DNA of 64,000 nt, from assembly GCA_025200525.1 (NCBI GenBank), contig CM045762.1, positions 85,874,717-85,938,716 on the forward strand. The letters run 5' to 3'. Below, one piece after another: positions 33,396 through 44,209 of this stretch. The notes beneath the pieces are model-generated. The model ran no database searches and had not been told where the DNA came from. It worked only from the letters and a program-made list of their open reading frames with translations. Source of the stretch: Camellia lanceoleosa (lineage: Eukaryota; Streptophyta; Magnoliopsida; Ericales; Theaceae). Each line of letters opens with the position of its first letter. The first letter of the stretch is position 1. The translations under genes and the position numbers were made by a program.

Positions 33396-34111
33396 CTGGG
33401 AGTTCGCCAGTGGTCAAGAAAAGGAGGATGTCGGATGCCCAAGGTATGGGTTCTGTCTAGAGGACTTGTACTTCTTGCAGGTCGGGTGAGATGGCTGGGT
33501 GAGTCGGTACTGAGGCGGACTCCATGGTCGAGGCCGATTGGTCGGTGAAGCCGCTTGAGCCATCTCATCTGCTGGAGTTTTCCGCCTAGGTATGTGTCTG
33601 ATCCGAAGGTGTTGAAGAGACGGACAAGAGGGAGTGCCATGTCCCTGTAGGTCCGCATCGTGGTATCCTTGGCATCGAATTCACCCGTGATCTGGCCGAC
33701 GATAAGTTGGGAGTCACTGAACACTCTGATGTGGCTAACACCAATGTCTTTGGCTAGACGAAGTCCGGCTATCAATGCTTCGTACTCGGCCTCATTGTTG
33801 CTGGCTGCAAACAAGAAGCGGAGGGCACATTTGAAATAACCCCCTTCGGGGGATGTGAGGATCAGGCCAGCCCCGCTTCCCTCTCTGCGAGACGAGCCAT
33901 CAACATTGAGTGTCCAACAATGCGGATCTTCAGGTTCTGGTGGAGTCGGTGCGGGTGGAAGGTTAGCGGTTGGGGCTGGATTGGTAAATTCCAAGATGAA
34001 GTCGGCTACGGCTTGCCCCTTGATCGCTGTCCGGGGGCGGTAAGAGATGTCGAACTGACTCAGTTCTACTGACCACTGCATTAGTCTTCCTGAGAGCTCG
34101 GGTTGCTGCAT
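33396..34111 (-). pseudogene. additional (archaeal-type) RNase H domain of the Tat element
   Basis: Open for 239 codons. Catalytic-type residues are present: LNVDGSS, NNEAEYEALIAG and VFSDSQLIVGQ. Before this, LMQWSVELSQFDISYRPR is the end of the ordinary RNase H region. A second RNase H of this type is the hallmark of the Tat lineage. The segment after about residue 165 (LGGKLQQMRWLKR) drifts from the family, so the distal part is frameshifted. Confidence 0.85.
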
Positions 34112-34207
34112 GACCTTCTTCAGGGGCTGGTCGGTGAGAACAACTATGGAGTGGGCTTGGAAGTAGGGGCGAGTCGTCGAGGCGCAACCAAGGCCGAGAG
34201 ATGCTTT

Positions 34208-35434
34208 CTAATAGGTAGTTCGCTCCCCTCCACTGAGAGCGCGGCTGATGTAGTAGACCGGCCGTTGCACTGAGCCGTCCTCTCTGATGAGTGCTGCACT
34301 GATTGCAGTGCTTGATACTGCTAAGTAGAGAAAAAGGGGCTCGCCAGTGATTGCCTGTGAGAGAAGGGGGGGGTTGGCCATGCACTGTTTCAACTGTTGA
34401 AAGGCTTCCTCTGATTCGGCTGTCCATTCAAAAGTTTGCCGCAGGACTCTGAAGAATGGGAGGCACTTATCCGTTGCCCGGGAGATGAAACGGTTAAGGG
34501 CTGCCACTCTGCCCGTGAGCCTTTGGACCTCCTTAACGGTTTTAGGTGACTGCATCTCAATCAAGGCCTTGATTTTCTCAGGGTTGGCCTCGATGCCGCG
34601 CTGACTGACCATGAAACCCAGGAACTTGCCAGATCCCACACCAAAAGCGCACTTCTCAGGATTGAGCTTCATCTGATATTTGCGAAGTGTGGCAAAAGTC
34701 TCTCGCAGGTCGGTGAGGTGGTCAGCGGAGAGTTTGCTCTTGACCAGCATGTCGTCCACATACACTTCCATGTTCCGTCCGATCTGATGGTGGAAGACTG
34801 TGTTGACCAAACGTTGGTAGGTGGCCCCAGCATTCTTTAGTCCGAACGGCATGACACGGTAGTGGTAGGTGCCCCGATCGGTTATGAAAGATGTGTGTTC
34901 CTGGTCGGATGAGTGCATCACGATTTGGTTGTACCCTGAAAAAGCGTCCATGAAGCTGAGCATCTGATGACCGGCCGTGGCGTCGACCAGTAGATCAATG
35001 CGGGGGAGAGGATAGCTATCTTTGGGACAAGCTCTGTTCAGGTCGGAGTAGTCGACGCAGAGACGCCACTTGCCATTGTTTTTGCGGACCAGGACCACGT
35101 TGGACAGCCACTTGGGATAATCCACATTTCGGATAAACTGGGCCTCGAGAAGTTTGTCAACCTCTGCAGCTATGAGATTGTTGCGCTCTGGATGGAAGAT
35201 ACGCTGCCTCTGCCGGTAAGGTCGGAAGTGAGGCTCGATACTGAGACGGTGGGTTATGAAAGAGGGGTCGATGCCTGGCATGTCTGCATGGGTCCAGGCG
35301 AAGACATCTCTGTGTTCGGTCAGGAGAGCGGTGAGGTCGGCCTTGGCTTGGGAAGGCGCTATCGCCGATTTTAGCGCCTTTGAGTGGATTGGTGGGATCG
35401 ATGTTAACTTCGACGAGTTCCTCCACAGGTTCAC
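34208..35434 (-). pseudogene. Ty3/gypsy reverse transcriptase and start of RNase H
   Basis: 408 open codons. HADMPGID (start), KNNGKWRLCVDYSDLNRACP, FMDAFSGYNQI, TYHYRVMPFGLKNAGATYQR and the catalytic YVDDMLV (YVDD at 34751-34762) are all present, followed by KCAFGV..GKFLGF. The RNase H start FLYLAVSSTAISAALIRED is intact, then the frame breaks at about 34210 (GGERTTY). Upstream the frame overlaps that of the protease-linker segment at 35157-35741, so one more frameshift separates them. Retained catalytic motifs suggest fairly recent decay. Confidence 0.9.
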
Positions 35435-35737
35435 CTCTGATCAGTTCGTCCTCATCTCGGACGTCAAGTCCTTCTATGATCATCGCCTCCTTCAGTTTGA
35501 CCTCTTTGAGCGAGGCAACATAACATTCTCTGGCGACGGGCTGTTCTCCTCTCACTGTTCCGACCCCAAAATCGTGAGGGAACTTGAGGGCAAGGTGGTA
35601 GGTGGAGGTGATGGCTTGAAGGTGTTGAGGCGGCCGAGGATGATGTTGTGGTGAGGGCCGACAACAAGGAAAGTAAGCGAGCCTGTTCGCTGGGTACTCT
35701 CCGATGGTAATGGGGAGATCAATGGAGCCGATAGAGG

Positions 35738-36451
35738 TCACCCGGTCACCAGTGAATCCAACCAGAGGAGTTTGGAGGGGCTAGGCTTTCTTCCCGATCT
35801 TCGGCCATGGAAGAAGTTAAGGAAAATGATGTCGGACGAAACGCCATTGTCGATGAGGACTCGTCTGACCTTATAATTGGAGAGGACGGTGGAGATGACA
35901 AGGGGATCATCGTGAGGATAGCGGATGCCTGCACAGTCGGCGTCCGTGAAGGTAATGGGCTCCGTCCACTGCTTGGGTTGCTTGGGGGGTCGGTTGACCG
36001 TGGCAACTGTCTTGTCCGAGCCCTGTCGTATCTTTCTAAGCTCTGCCCTCTGAGCTGAGCGCGATGGTCCCCCGCAAGCAAGACCACCTGAAATAACTCT
36101 GATTTCTCCAACTGGTGGAGGCGGATTACCTTGAGGCCGAGGTTGTTGGTGGGGTCGATCATTCCCCTGGTCTGGTTGAGCTGGTCGCCGTGGAGGGGTA
36201 TGCCTGCGATTATCTCTGTGGGGCTCGGTCCTTTGTCTCTGCTGGGGGCGGGTATCTGTGAATCGGCTCAGGCGCCCCTGGCGAATGAGGGTCTCTACTT
36301 GGTCTTTGAGGCTGATGCAGTCGTCGGTGTTATGGCCATGATCTTGGTGGAAGCGACAATATCTGGATTGGTCTTTGCGGGTGGAAGGGTTCCGCGGAAG
36401 AGGCCACTTGAGGGGGTAGTCCCGCTGGAGTTGGTGAGGAATATGTTCCAT
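35738..36451 (-). pseudogene. gag C-terminus (zinc knuckle) and protease
   Basis: CRFHQDHGHNTDDCISLKDQ is the Tat-type gag zinc knuckle. Further on, DPLVISTVLSNYKVRRVLI and DNGVSSDIIF correspond to the aspartic protease; the family usually has D-x-G-S/A here, and this copy shows Val after the Gly. An additional frame change follows LKLLWLDSLVTG at about 35740. The gag-pro-pol polyprotein of the intact element would be cut by this protease. Confidence 0.82.
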
Positions 36452-36527
36452 GGGAGTGTGGAGGGGGGTATATTGCTCGAGCCGACCGGGGGGTCTGTGT
36501 GGGACAGGCCGGCCGGCACGAGGGGGT

Positions 36528-37628
36528 CGGTCAGCATAGCGGGATGTTTGGTTATGAGGGCGGGTGTTATTGGGCTCTTGCTCTTTTCTTTTTCTCCGGG
36601 GTCGTATTTGGTCAGGAGTCCTGCCGAGCGGCTAGAGAGTCCTCGGCGTTCATGTACTTTTGGGCTTTGGAGAGCAAGGCTGCCATGGATGTCGGGGGGT
36701 TCTTGGAGAGGGAGAAGAGGAAATCGGATGACCGCAGGCCAGCCATGAAGGCTGTGAGAATGACCTTATCGTCATTTTCAAAGAACTTGTAAGGCTCGTG
36801 TTGAAGGGGGTGACAAAGCTGCGTAGTGATTCCCCCTCGGTCTGACGGATGTTGAGGAGTTGGGTCGCCGGTCGTCGCTGGCGTTGGGCTCCAATGAAGT
36901 GGCTCAGGAAAGAGTCACTGAGGTGTTGAAAAGTGGAGACCGAATCTGGTGGCAACTGGCTGAACCATAGCCGAGCCGATCCCTTTAGGGTCACGGGGAA
37001 GGCTCGCACATGATTTCGCCGGGAAAGCATGGAGGATCATGAGTGTACGGTAGGTTTCAGTGATCGACGGGTCGGTGGTTCCGTCGAAGGATCGATGGTA
37101 GGCATTTTGAACTTGGGGGATAGGGGTGTGTCGCGGATGGAGGCGACGGAGGGGGAGTTTGTGGTGGAGGGCTTGTGTTGGATGTTTTGCATGACCCCTT
37201 GGAGCTGGAGTTTCTTGGCTGGGAGTCCTGGGCCCCAAAGAGGAATGTTGTCGCGTCGAGGGGGGGATAGATGTGGGACGCTGCTGGCTTCTCCCTCGGG
37301 AGCTGGGGCTATGACTGAGGGACGTGGGGGTGGAGGAGGAGGATGTATATGTGGGTGAGGGGGCTGCAAGCCCCCAGAGTTGGGAGGATTGGGTTGCGGG
37401 ACAGTATGGCCTGGGACTTGTTCTGGATGGGAGTTAATATCTGGAGGTGGTGGGGGAATAGGGAGGTTCCGTTGGAGCAGGGCGTTGATTAAGGCTCGGT
37501 TTTGTTCACCATACGGTTGATGCCGCAGTGAGCTCGATGAAGTATTGTGGTGGGTTGTTCGGATTGGGAGGGTCGGTCTGGTGATCCGCAGCATTGTGGT
37601 GGGAAGCCATGGATCTGGTCGTTACCAT
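36528..37628 (-). pseudogene. Ty3/gypsy gag, right copy, multiply frameshifted
   Basis: From an ATG at 37626-37628 (MVTTRSMASHHN) to about 36528. The sequence is nearly the same as the left copy (25765-26881), but the frame is broken several times, for example near 37510, 37100, 37030 and 36780. Nearly all differences are losses of single bases in G or C runs. Gag domain pieces (RAFPVTLKGSARLWFSQL, LSHFIGAQRQRRPATQ) are legible in different frames. Confidence 0.85.
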
Positions 37629-37713
37629 GCACGTGACGGATGAGGTGAAAAAGGTTGTCGGAAAAGGGTCTCCGGCGGCAATGAACACAACTGGCGCACG
37701 GATAAAACCAATT

Positions 37714-37731
37714 CCCACAGACGGCGCCAAC
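37714..37731 (-). other. retrotransposon primer-binding site
   Basis: On the minus strand GTTGGCGCCGTCTGTGGG follows directly on the LTR end (ATTGTATTAACA). The TGGCGCCG core is common in Tat and Athila elements; which tRNA is used is not decided here. Confidence 0.7.
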
Positions 37732-38272
37732 TGTTAATACAATGAGTCCTCGTGGATGGACTGGACCGATCCAAGCTCCTCGAGCCCACTGGATAACCTG
37801 CAAACAAGTTCAATCGGGAACGGGTAGTCTCCGTGAACCCTCCTGTAGGAATTAGAGGAGGTGATAACGTAGAAGAAATGTAGAGAGAGAGATAGGAGAT
37901 AGAAAACTTAACCTTCTTCTTTTCCTTGAGTTTAGCTTATATCCAACTGTAATCATTTCGCTGTCTCTGTCGTTCTGATTGTCCCCGCCGAAAGCTTGAG
38001 GCGTGGTTCGCCTTGGTCGTATGCAGGGGTGTGATTCCCGAGAGGTGTTGTCGCAATAAATGCTGTGATGGGCTGCATTAATGGTGATGTGCTGTGGCAA
38101 TAACTTTGCAGATCTTTGTCTGCTGACGTGGTCTGCTCTGCGCCTGCCACTTGTCCGAGCATCATTGGTCTTTCCTGTCTAGTTGGACTCCAGCTGTGTT
38201 GGGTTTGGCCAACCGGGTTGTATAATGGGGTTTGAATGGTGGGCCGTGGGCTCTATGGGCCTATCCCTGTCA
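37732..38272 (-). repeat. Ty3/gypsy LTR (right copy, 5' LTR)
   Basis: 541 bp, TG...CA. It differs from the left LTR by several small indels and substitutions, chiefly in the region corresponding to 27061-27110 and 27270-27300. Divergence is a few percent by eye, so insertion is not recent. The right flank begins GAATT and has no partner on the other side. Confidence 0.92.
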
Positions 38273-38318
38273 GAATTGTATTTAAAAAAAAAATTTAAAT
38301 GGTGTAAACTGGCACAAT

Positions 38319-38540
38319 GGCCCAGTTTGGTGAATTTTTTTTAAAGTTAAAAGTTGATAATGAGAAAACAGAAGCTAAAAGCATTCCCACCCCTGCTTTT
38401 AAATCATCAGTTTTTTTTCCAGCTTATTTAAGTTATTTTTGCCTAATAAGCTATAAGCAGAAGTTATACCAAACAATCTGACACAAACTCTCAAATCAAA
38501 ATAAGCTATAATCACCCCCCAAAACTGTAACAAACAGTCC
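38319..38540. mobile_element. MITE of the GTTTGG family
   Basis: Left GGCCCAGTTTGGTG, right reversed GGACTGTTTGTTACAG. The middle has AGCTTATTTAAG and ATAAGCTATAAGC like the MITE at 6122. CAAT flanks both ends (38315-38318, 38541-38544), a possible short target-site duplication. Confidence 0.55.
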
Positions 38541-38544
38541 CAAT

Positions 38545-39026
38545 ATATGGTATACAAATAGAAACTCCCTCTTTCGTGTCTTAATCATGAATTTTGAGCG
38601 CATTCTGAATATTTGGGCAACATAAATGAGTGATAACTTATTTAATTCAAGATGCTAGAACTTTTTTCACAAACTATTAATAATTACACCAAACATATTT
38701 ATAACTTAATTTTATTCTTTTAAACTAAGGCTTATTTAAAATTGACTATTTTAGTTGATTTTTTAATTTTTTTACGAAAAGATTAAAAAAGGGCCTAATA
38801 ATCTAAAAAAATTATAATCATAAAAAATAAACTATCAAATGGGACTAACAAGTCCATCAAGTACGATGAAATGAAATGAGAGTAAGACTAGAATATAAAA
38901 TTGAATATAATGGAATGTCTATTCTCATTCTGTTGTTTGGTTGACAGCATAGATTAACATAAGAGTAGGATGATAATTCTCATACATATGTTTGGTTATA
39001 CCTATTAAACTCATGAAATGGAATAA

Positions 39027-39027
<1 letters not shown>
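38545..39027. other. AT-rich intergenic DNA
   Basis: No gene. Contains AATGGAATGTCTATTCTCAT near 38910, which has an inverted relative near 40010-40030, hinting at a larger decayed inverted-repeat element that I cannot bound. Confidence 0.35.

Positions 39028-39060
<33 letters not shown>
39028..39060. repeat. (TTA)n microsatellite
   Basis: Eleven perfect trinucleotides. Confidence 0.95.
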
Positions 39061-39062
<2 letters not shown>

Positions 39063-39142
39063 AAGTTAGTAACAAATAAATTAAAAATTTATATATATCA
39101 TGATAATATTGATAGTTGTGGAAGTGATAGTATGAGTCATAG

Positions 39143-39391
39143 GCCCCGTTTGGTAAAGTTGTGGGAAAGTGATTCTAACTTATACCTTAACAGCTTATAG
39201 CTTATAACTGTGAACATAAGTTGATTTTTGACTTATAAATTAAGCTTCTCCGCCCCCACTCAAAGAATAAGTTAATTTTTGACTTACAAAAAATTATAAA
39301 CTGTATTGTTAAGTTAAACCAAATACATCAAAATAACTTAAATTAGACTAAAAGCTGAAATAAGCTGAAAATAAGCCCTACCAAACAGGAC
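39143..39391. mobile_element. MITE of the GTTTGG family
   Basis: Left GCCCCGTTTGGTAAAG, right reversed GTCCTGTTTGGTAGGG. Inside are AACAGCTTATAGCTTATAAC and AGCTGAAATAAGCTGAAAAT. CATAG flanks it on both sides (39138-39142 and 39392-39396). Same family as 6122. Confidence 0.7.
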
Positions 39392-39396
39392 CATAG

Positions 39397-39835
39397 TAGT
39401 GGTGGCAATAGTGATAGCAATGGTGACATCGGTGATGGTGATAGCAATGATAGTATGACGGTGGTAGTGGATTGTTGTGGCCTTAGTGGTGGTAGTTAGG
39501 TGGTGTTGTGGTTATGATGGTGGTAGTGGTGGCCAACAGTAATAGATTGGTGGTTTTTGCGATGGTGATGGTGGTGGTGTGATGTTTATGAAGGTGTTAA
39601 TAATAATGGTAAAGTAGTGGTTGTGGCGATAGAGATAGTGGTAGTAGTGAGAGCAATGGTAGTAAGGCAATGGTTCTAACAAGGGTGATATTGGTGATTT
39701 TATGGTTGTGGATGTGGTGGTAGTAGTTGTTATGGTAGTAGCAATATCAGTAGTATGGTTGTGTGGTGGCGACCGTGGTGGTGGTTGTGATGGCAATAAG
39801 GTAGTGATAACAGTGGCAGTGGCAATAAGGTTGTG
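39397..39835. repeat. cryptic trinucleotide-rich tract (GGTGGTAGTGATAG)
   Basis: Over 430 bp the plus strand is built almost wholly of GGT, AGT, GAT and AAT-type triplets without a fixed unit. Open frames on the minus strand (Thr/His/Pro-rich) are by-products. Confidence 0.8.
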
Positions 39836-40753
39836 AATAATTAATAGGAGAATGGAATGATAATAGTAGTTAAATAATAATATTTTTTTTAAGTACCAAC
39901 AAAAAAATAATAATAAAATTTTATGATAATTTCATGATGGAATGGAATGAAATGGCCATTCTTTAAATTAAAAGAAGAAACACGTATTCTCACATTTTGT
40001 TAGAATAGTCATTTCAATGGAATGACTATTCCTACTTACATAAGGCGTACTAAAAAAAAGAAAAAGAAATGTAAAGCTATAATGAATATTTCATTTCAGC
40101 CAATTCCATCATACCAAATGTGCAAAATTTTACAATTTGCAAAAATTTATATCAAATTTGGCACAAGATATAATAATATCAAATTTTAGCAAATTCAATA
40201 AGTACATTGTAGCCCTTTCTTTTACTCAAGTTATTATATTATAACTTAAGAAATGTTTCCCCCCAGTTCACATCGAGTGTTATTACGATACGTAAAGTCC
40301 CCTACGAATGTCGATTTAACAATCTAAAATCATTTATTTTGTAAGATATTATGTATAAATTATCCACACACAAATATAAATAAATTAATAAGAATAATCC
40401 AACACTCATAATCATGTAATCTTATTATATTTTGTTATTAAAAAAATAAATAATCTAATTTCAAAATTATACTCGTCCTCTATTCTATTATTATTATTAT
40501 AATATAAAACAAACATAAAGTAATTATGTAATTATGAATATCATTTCAATGTGGTGGTATTTTTTTTTTTTTTTATGGATAGTCTATACATAAAATAAGA
40601 AAATAAATAGTTCAAATCATTAGTGTGGGACCCATGATAGACCCCATAACCCCCACAATATTCTCCCGTCCAATTGGATTTGAAAGAATCCTCTTTTATA
40701 ACTCCTGTGCTCAATGGATGAATATGTTATTAAATTTGCAAAGAGTTATGTGA
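39836..40753. other. AT-rich intergenic DNA
   Basis: Poly-A and poly-T runs, a GGAATGGAATGAAATGG stretch near 39940 and its approximate inverse, no coding. Confidence 0.4.
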
Positions 40754-40888
40754 GAGACCCCAAATAAATTACCAAGTATTTTATCAAATCTCTCACATGG
40801 ATGCAGGATCCACACAAATCACATGTGTGTAGATCCCGCACCCATGTGAAAGGTTTGATAGAATATTTGGTAATTTATTTGGGATCTA
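40754..40888. repeat. 135-bp hairpin with arms of about 60 bp
   Basis: The left arm (CCCCAAATAAATTACCAAG onward to GGATGCAGGATCCACACA) pairs with the right arm (TGTGTAGATCCCGCACCCAT onward to GGTAATTTATTTGGGATC) with about 8 mismatches. The loop is about 10 bp. No terminal duplication was confirmed. The shape fits a small foldback element or an inverted-repeat small-RNA precursor. Confidence 0.8.
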
Positions 40889-41333
40889 TAACATTTTTCA
40901 TTTGAAAAATATATATACATATATATTTATTTGAATATGAATATGAATTTAATGAGTTTCAAGAGGCATGTCAGTTACATGAGAGTATTTTGGGTGATTT
41001 AAGATCAAAATTCCTGAGGAGGCAAATTTGTTGTGCGTTTTATATTGAAAATACTATTATGGAACAAATAAAAGAAAATAGAAAATGCTTTTTTTAATTT
41101 TCAAATTAGTAAACACACAAGCGCAAAAATTTAGTCCCCAACACCCACTGCTACCCTACAATATAGATTAAAAAAGGTAGAGAATAAAAAATGAAAAGAA
41201 TTAAAAAAGCCCAATGCACAAGACTTGGCTAAAGTGGAGTATGAGGATAGCAAAATGTATGGAGTCTTACCCTTATTATCCCTATTTCTAAAGAGATTGT
41301 TTCCATGAACAGGAGAGATCTTAATTAAACATT
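40889..41333. other. intergenic DNA
   Basis: AT-rich, a short TATA/CATA run near 40908-40930, no gene seen. Confidence 0.4.

Positions 41334-41378
<45 letters not shown>
41334..41378. repeat. (GA)n microsatellite
   Basis: About 22 perfect dinucleotides. Confidence 0.95.
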
Positions 41379-41379
<1 letters not shown>

Positions 41380-42189
41380 AATATAAACCAAGGGTCTGAG
41401 AGCCTTCTATGCACAAATTCCTTCAAAGAAAGAATTCTGTAACCAAATAAAACTATTACTTCAAGATTCCAAAGAAATGAACACAGTTAGAATAGTTATG
41501 ATATAGATCAGGTTGGCAAGCTAGTACCAACTCTGTGTTGCAGGGATTTAAAGAAACACTATGCAACTTTGAATCTCTTTCTGATATGGAAATTTATAAC
41601 AAACTGATTTTATGATATTGAGAGATGTGGACTTGTAATGCAAGTTGAATTCAAATATACAATAATGACATCTAATATATGGAAATGAACAAGAGCCTTC
41701 AATTTCAATAACAAACCCCAGTACACACAAGCAAACAAAAGCTAAGGTAAGGTAACCAAAGTAGAATATGATATATGCACATGAAAACTCACCCTATAAT
41801 ATGATATATTCTCTTTGGAATCTAATACTAAATAGGGTAACTTTACCTCTTGCTAGCCACATATAGCAGAAATATTCCCAGTAATATGAAAGTAACTTGG
41901 CAATATCTTAAATGATATGAATAGTAGGCATGGAAGCTCAATAAAATTTTGAAGCCAAGAGGCTGCAAGGCCCGAGACAGAGTAGTGACAAGCATAGAGG
42001 AATAAAACTTGAAAGATACGAAAACAATTCTTAAAAGCAAAATAAAAAAAAAGTTCTTATGCTGTCTATCACAACTTACTTCACAACAGAGCACCATTCA
42101 ACGGATAGAAATTAGAACCTAATGACATCACAAACTATATTCAGAACTCAACTGTTTAACAGCACCAGAAGATGCAACACAGAGTTTAG
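41379..42189. other. intergenic DNA, no feature
   Basis: No credible ORF or repeat boundary; possibly host gene 3'-flank sequence. Confidence 0.35.
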
Positions 42190-42219
42190 AGGCATGGCCA
42201 ATTAAGGTTAGACATTTCC

Positions 42220-42800
42220 CATGGTCAAAAGTTGGATTTAAAAGTAAACACGGATGGCACTTCAATTGGTAATCCAAGACTAGCGGGTGTAGGGGCTTTG
42301 ACTAGAAATAGTGCCGGTTTCTGGGTGGTGGGATTCATTCAAAAAATTGTGTGGGCTCATGCTTTAACGGCGGGCTATGTGCAGTATGGCAAGGTCTACT
42401 TTCGGCTTGGCAAAGAGGATGCAGGGAGATCATCTTGGAGATGGATTGCCAAGATGCAGTGAGTTTGTTGCAAGGTCCAAATTCTTTACATCCTAATTTC
42501 AATTTGGTGCTACAGATGAGGGAATTTGTGAAGGAATGGGACTGTAAATTCCAGCATATTTTCCTAGAGAAGCAAAAGAGTGTGCAAATCAGTTAGCACA
42601 TGAGGCACTACAAGGAGGTACGCACCTGCAGACCTTGCTAAGGCTATCTCAAAGGATGCAACAAATTCTAGCTTGTGAGACTCCAGATTGGAGATATTTC
42701 TGCTAGTTTTTCTTCTTCTTTTTTTTTATTATTTATATTTGGTCCCCTTGGCTTTGGCCACCATTGTATACCAACAACCCACCCCCCCCCAAAAAAAACA
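42220..42800 (+). pseudogene. LINE 3' fragment (RNase H domain)
   Basis: LKVNTDGTSIGNPRLAGVGA is the start of the RNase H-like domain (RVT_3 type) at the C-terminus of plant L1 LINE ORF2; after a one-base frame change DCQDAVSLLQGPNS and later CANQLAHEALQGG follow. The catalytic-type Asp of NTDG is retained. Coding ends with DWRYFC at about 42704 and a 3' leader ending in C- and A-rich sequence (42781-42810). Only the last 0.6 kb of the element is present, as expected of 5' truncation. It is a different family from the LINE at 44015. Confidence 0.75.
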
Positions 42801-43299
42801 CACACACACAGAAAATTAAAAAAAAAAGATTTTCCCAGGCTAAAGACAGGACATTTTCCAAAAAAGGCAAAGAAGCCAGACATTAAAGCCATTGGAATCC
42901 TCTATATAATTCAGCAATCTAAACAAATAAAGAATTAACTAAATTGTAACATCTAGCAACTAATTGAGATGTATTAGAGGGGACTAACAAGACAATTTTC
43001 AAATAATAATAATAATAATATGACATGAATTTGCAAGAACGTGGCGACAAATAAAAAATAAGACGAATTTCACCTTACCACCATGTGGTTTGGGCCATGT
43101 GTGCATAAGCTCCCTCACATTAAAAAATAATCAAGTAAATCCCAATGGTTTCTGGACTAAAAAGTACCACTAGCTTCCGTTAATGGTACTTGTAAATTGA
43201 CATTAATACCCTCATCATCTTCATCTACTCAATGAATGATTCTTTTCCCACCACCATCCACTATGGTTTTTAATACCTTTTGTTATAAATCCCATACTA
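42801..43299. other. intergenic DNA
   Basis: No gene; (AAT)n at 43003-43020 and a transposon-like stretch near 43075-43215 that I cannot bound. Confidence 0.35.
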
Positions 43300-43891
43300 G
43301 GGACAAAACGACTTTGAGTAATGAAAACCAATAACAGATTTTTGTGACCGAAAAGCATAATAATCAATCAATACCACAAAACAAAGTGCAACAAGGCATT
43401 TGACAGAATCAATCACAGTTTCTGAAATAGTGCAGTCCAAGAAAAAATATTAACCACAGCTTCTTCAATTGTATGATAATCAACTTGTTTAAAAAAAAAA
43501 AAAAAAAAAAAGGTGAGAAATCAAACATAATTAGCTCCCGAAGACTAATGAAGAACAAGTAATGAACATCGGTTTGTAAGAAACGGATTACAGATGAGCC
43601 AATAAAACAAAGCAATCTGAACATGTTATCGCATTCAAAAGAGTGAGTTTTTGTGTCATTGACACAATTTTAAGGTTTAAGGTTATTGCATGTTAGGGAT
43701 TCGCTCCAAGATACCTAAGAGGAACAAAAACAAATGAGGGAAATATAGTGCTTAAAGTATTGAAAACAAAAAATATTGATTCTGTTTCCCACATCCTTCT
43801 TTTCATCCACTTACTTTTTTTCATAACTATTTCATTGTCAACTCTATCCCCTTCTCCCTTAGAAGTTAGAAACATAGCTCACCTGTCCCAC
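43300..43891. other. 3' flank of the second F-box copy, shared with the first
   Basis: The sequence matches 11170-11844 over most of its length, for example TTTGAGTAATGAAAACC and AAAGCATAAT, in the same order and orientation. The duplication of the F-box gene therefore included several hundred bases of 3' flank. An A-run (43491-43511) replaces the compound microsatellite of the first copy. Confidence 0.8.
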
Positions 43892-44002
43892 TCAGACACC
43901 ATTTTCACCTTTCTCTAAAACTAGGGTTGCCATGAAAACATCAACATTAAATGAGTAAGAATTCCCTACAATTCCAGTATTTGTCATTTTTTGGGTTCCA
44001 GT
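43892..44002 (-). pseudogene. C-terminal end of the second F-box copy, cut off by the LINE
   Basis: Minus strand: SYH, then TGTQKMTNTGIVGNSYSFNV and DVFMATLVLEKGENGV to a TGA at 43892-43894. This continues exactly where the main part stops (NDNWLLSYH near 47894). The two parts are separated by a LINE and a tandem duplication. Confidence 0.85.
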
Positions 44003-44014
44003 GTGATAAGAAAG
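44003..44014. other. LINE target-site duplication, left copy
   Basis: GTGATAAGAAAG, repeated at 47380-47391 and, through the later tandem duplication, at 47894-47905. Confidence 0.9.
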
Positions 44015-44209
44015 GGCTCTCCTATGTTCAATCTGTGTCAAAAATTGAGGGGGTGCAAATGGGTTTTGAAATCCTGGAGCCGTAGAGAATTCGGCGATAA
44101 TCGTATCAAGTTATCTGAACTCAAGACCAAGTTGTCTCTTCTGCAAGCTCTTGGCTGGTCTAAAGAAAACGTTGATGCCCAGAGAGAGACTAAAGATTAA
44201 ATTTCAAGG

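Larger units (their letters stand above)
26985..38272 (-). mobile_element. Tat-lineage Ty3/gypsy LTR retrotransposon, decayed
   Basis: An 11.3-kb element with order (minus strand) LTR, primer-binding site, gag, protease, reverse transcriptase, RNase H, additional archaeal-type RNase H, integrase, then a non-coding 3' part with an antisense ORF and minisatellites, polypurine tract, LTR. The extra RNase H and the large 3' part with an opposite-strand ORF are typical of the Tat lineage. The coding frames are broken by several frameshifts. No target-site duplication: the left LTR is followed by a second partial internal region instead. Confidence 0.88.
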
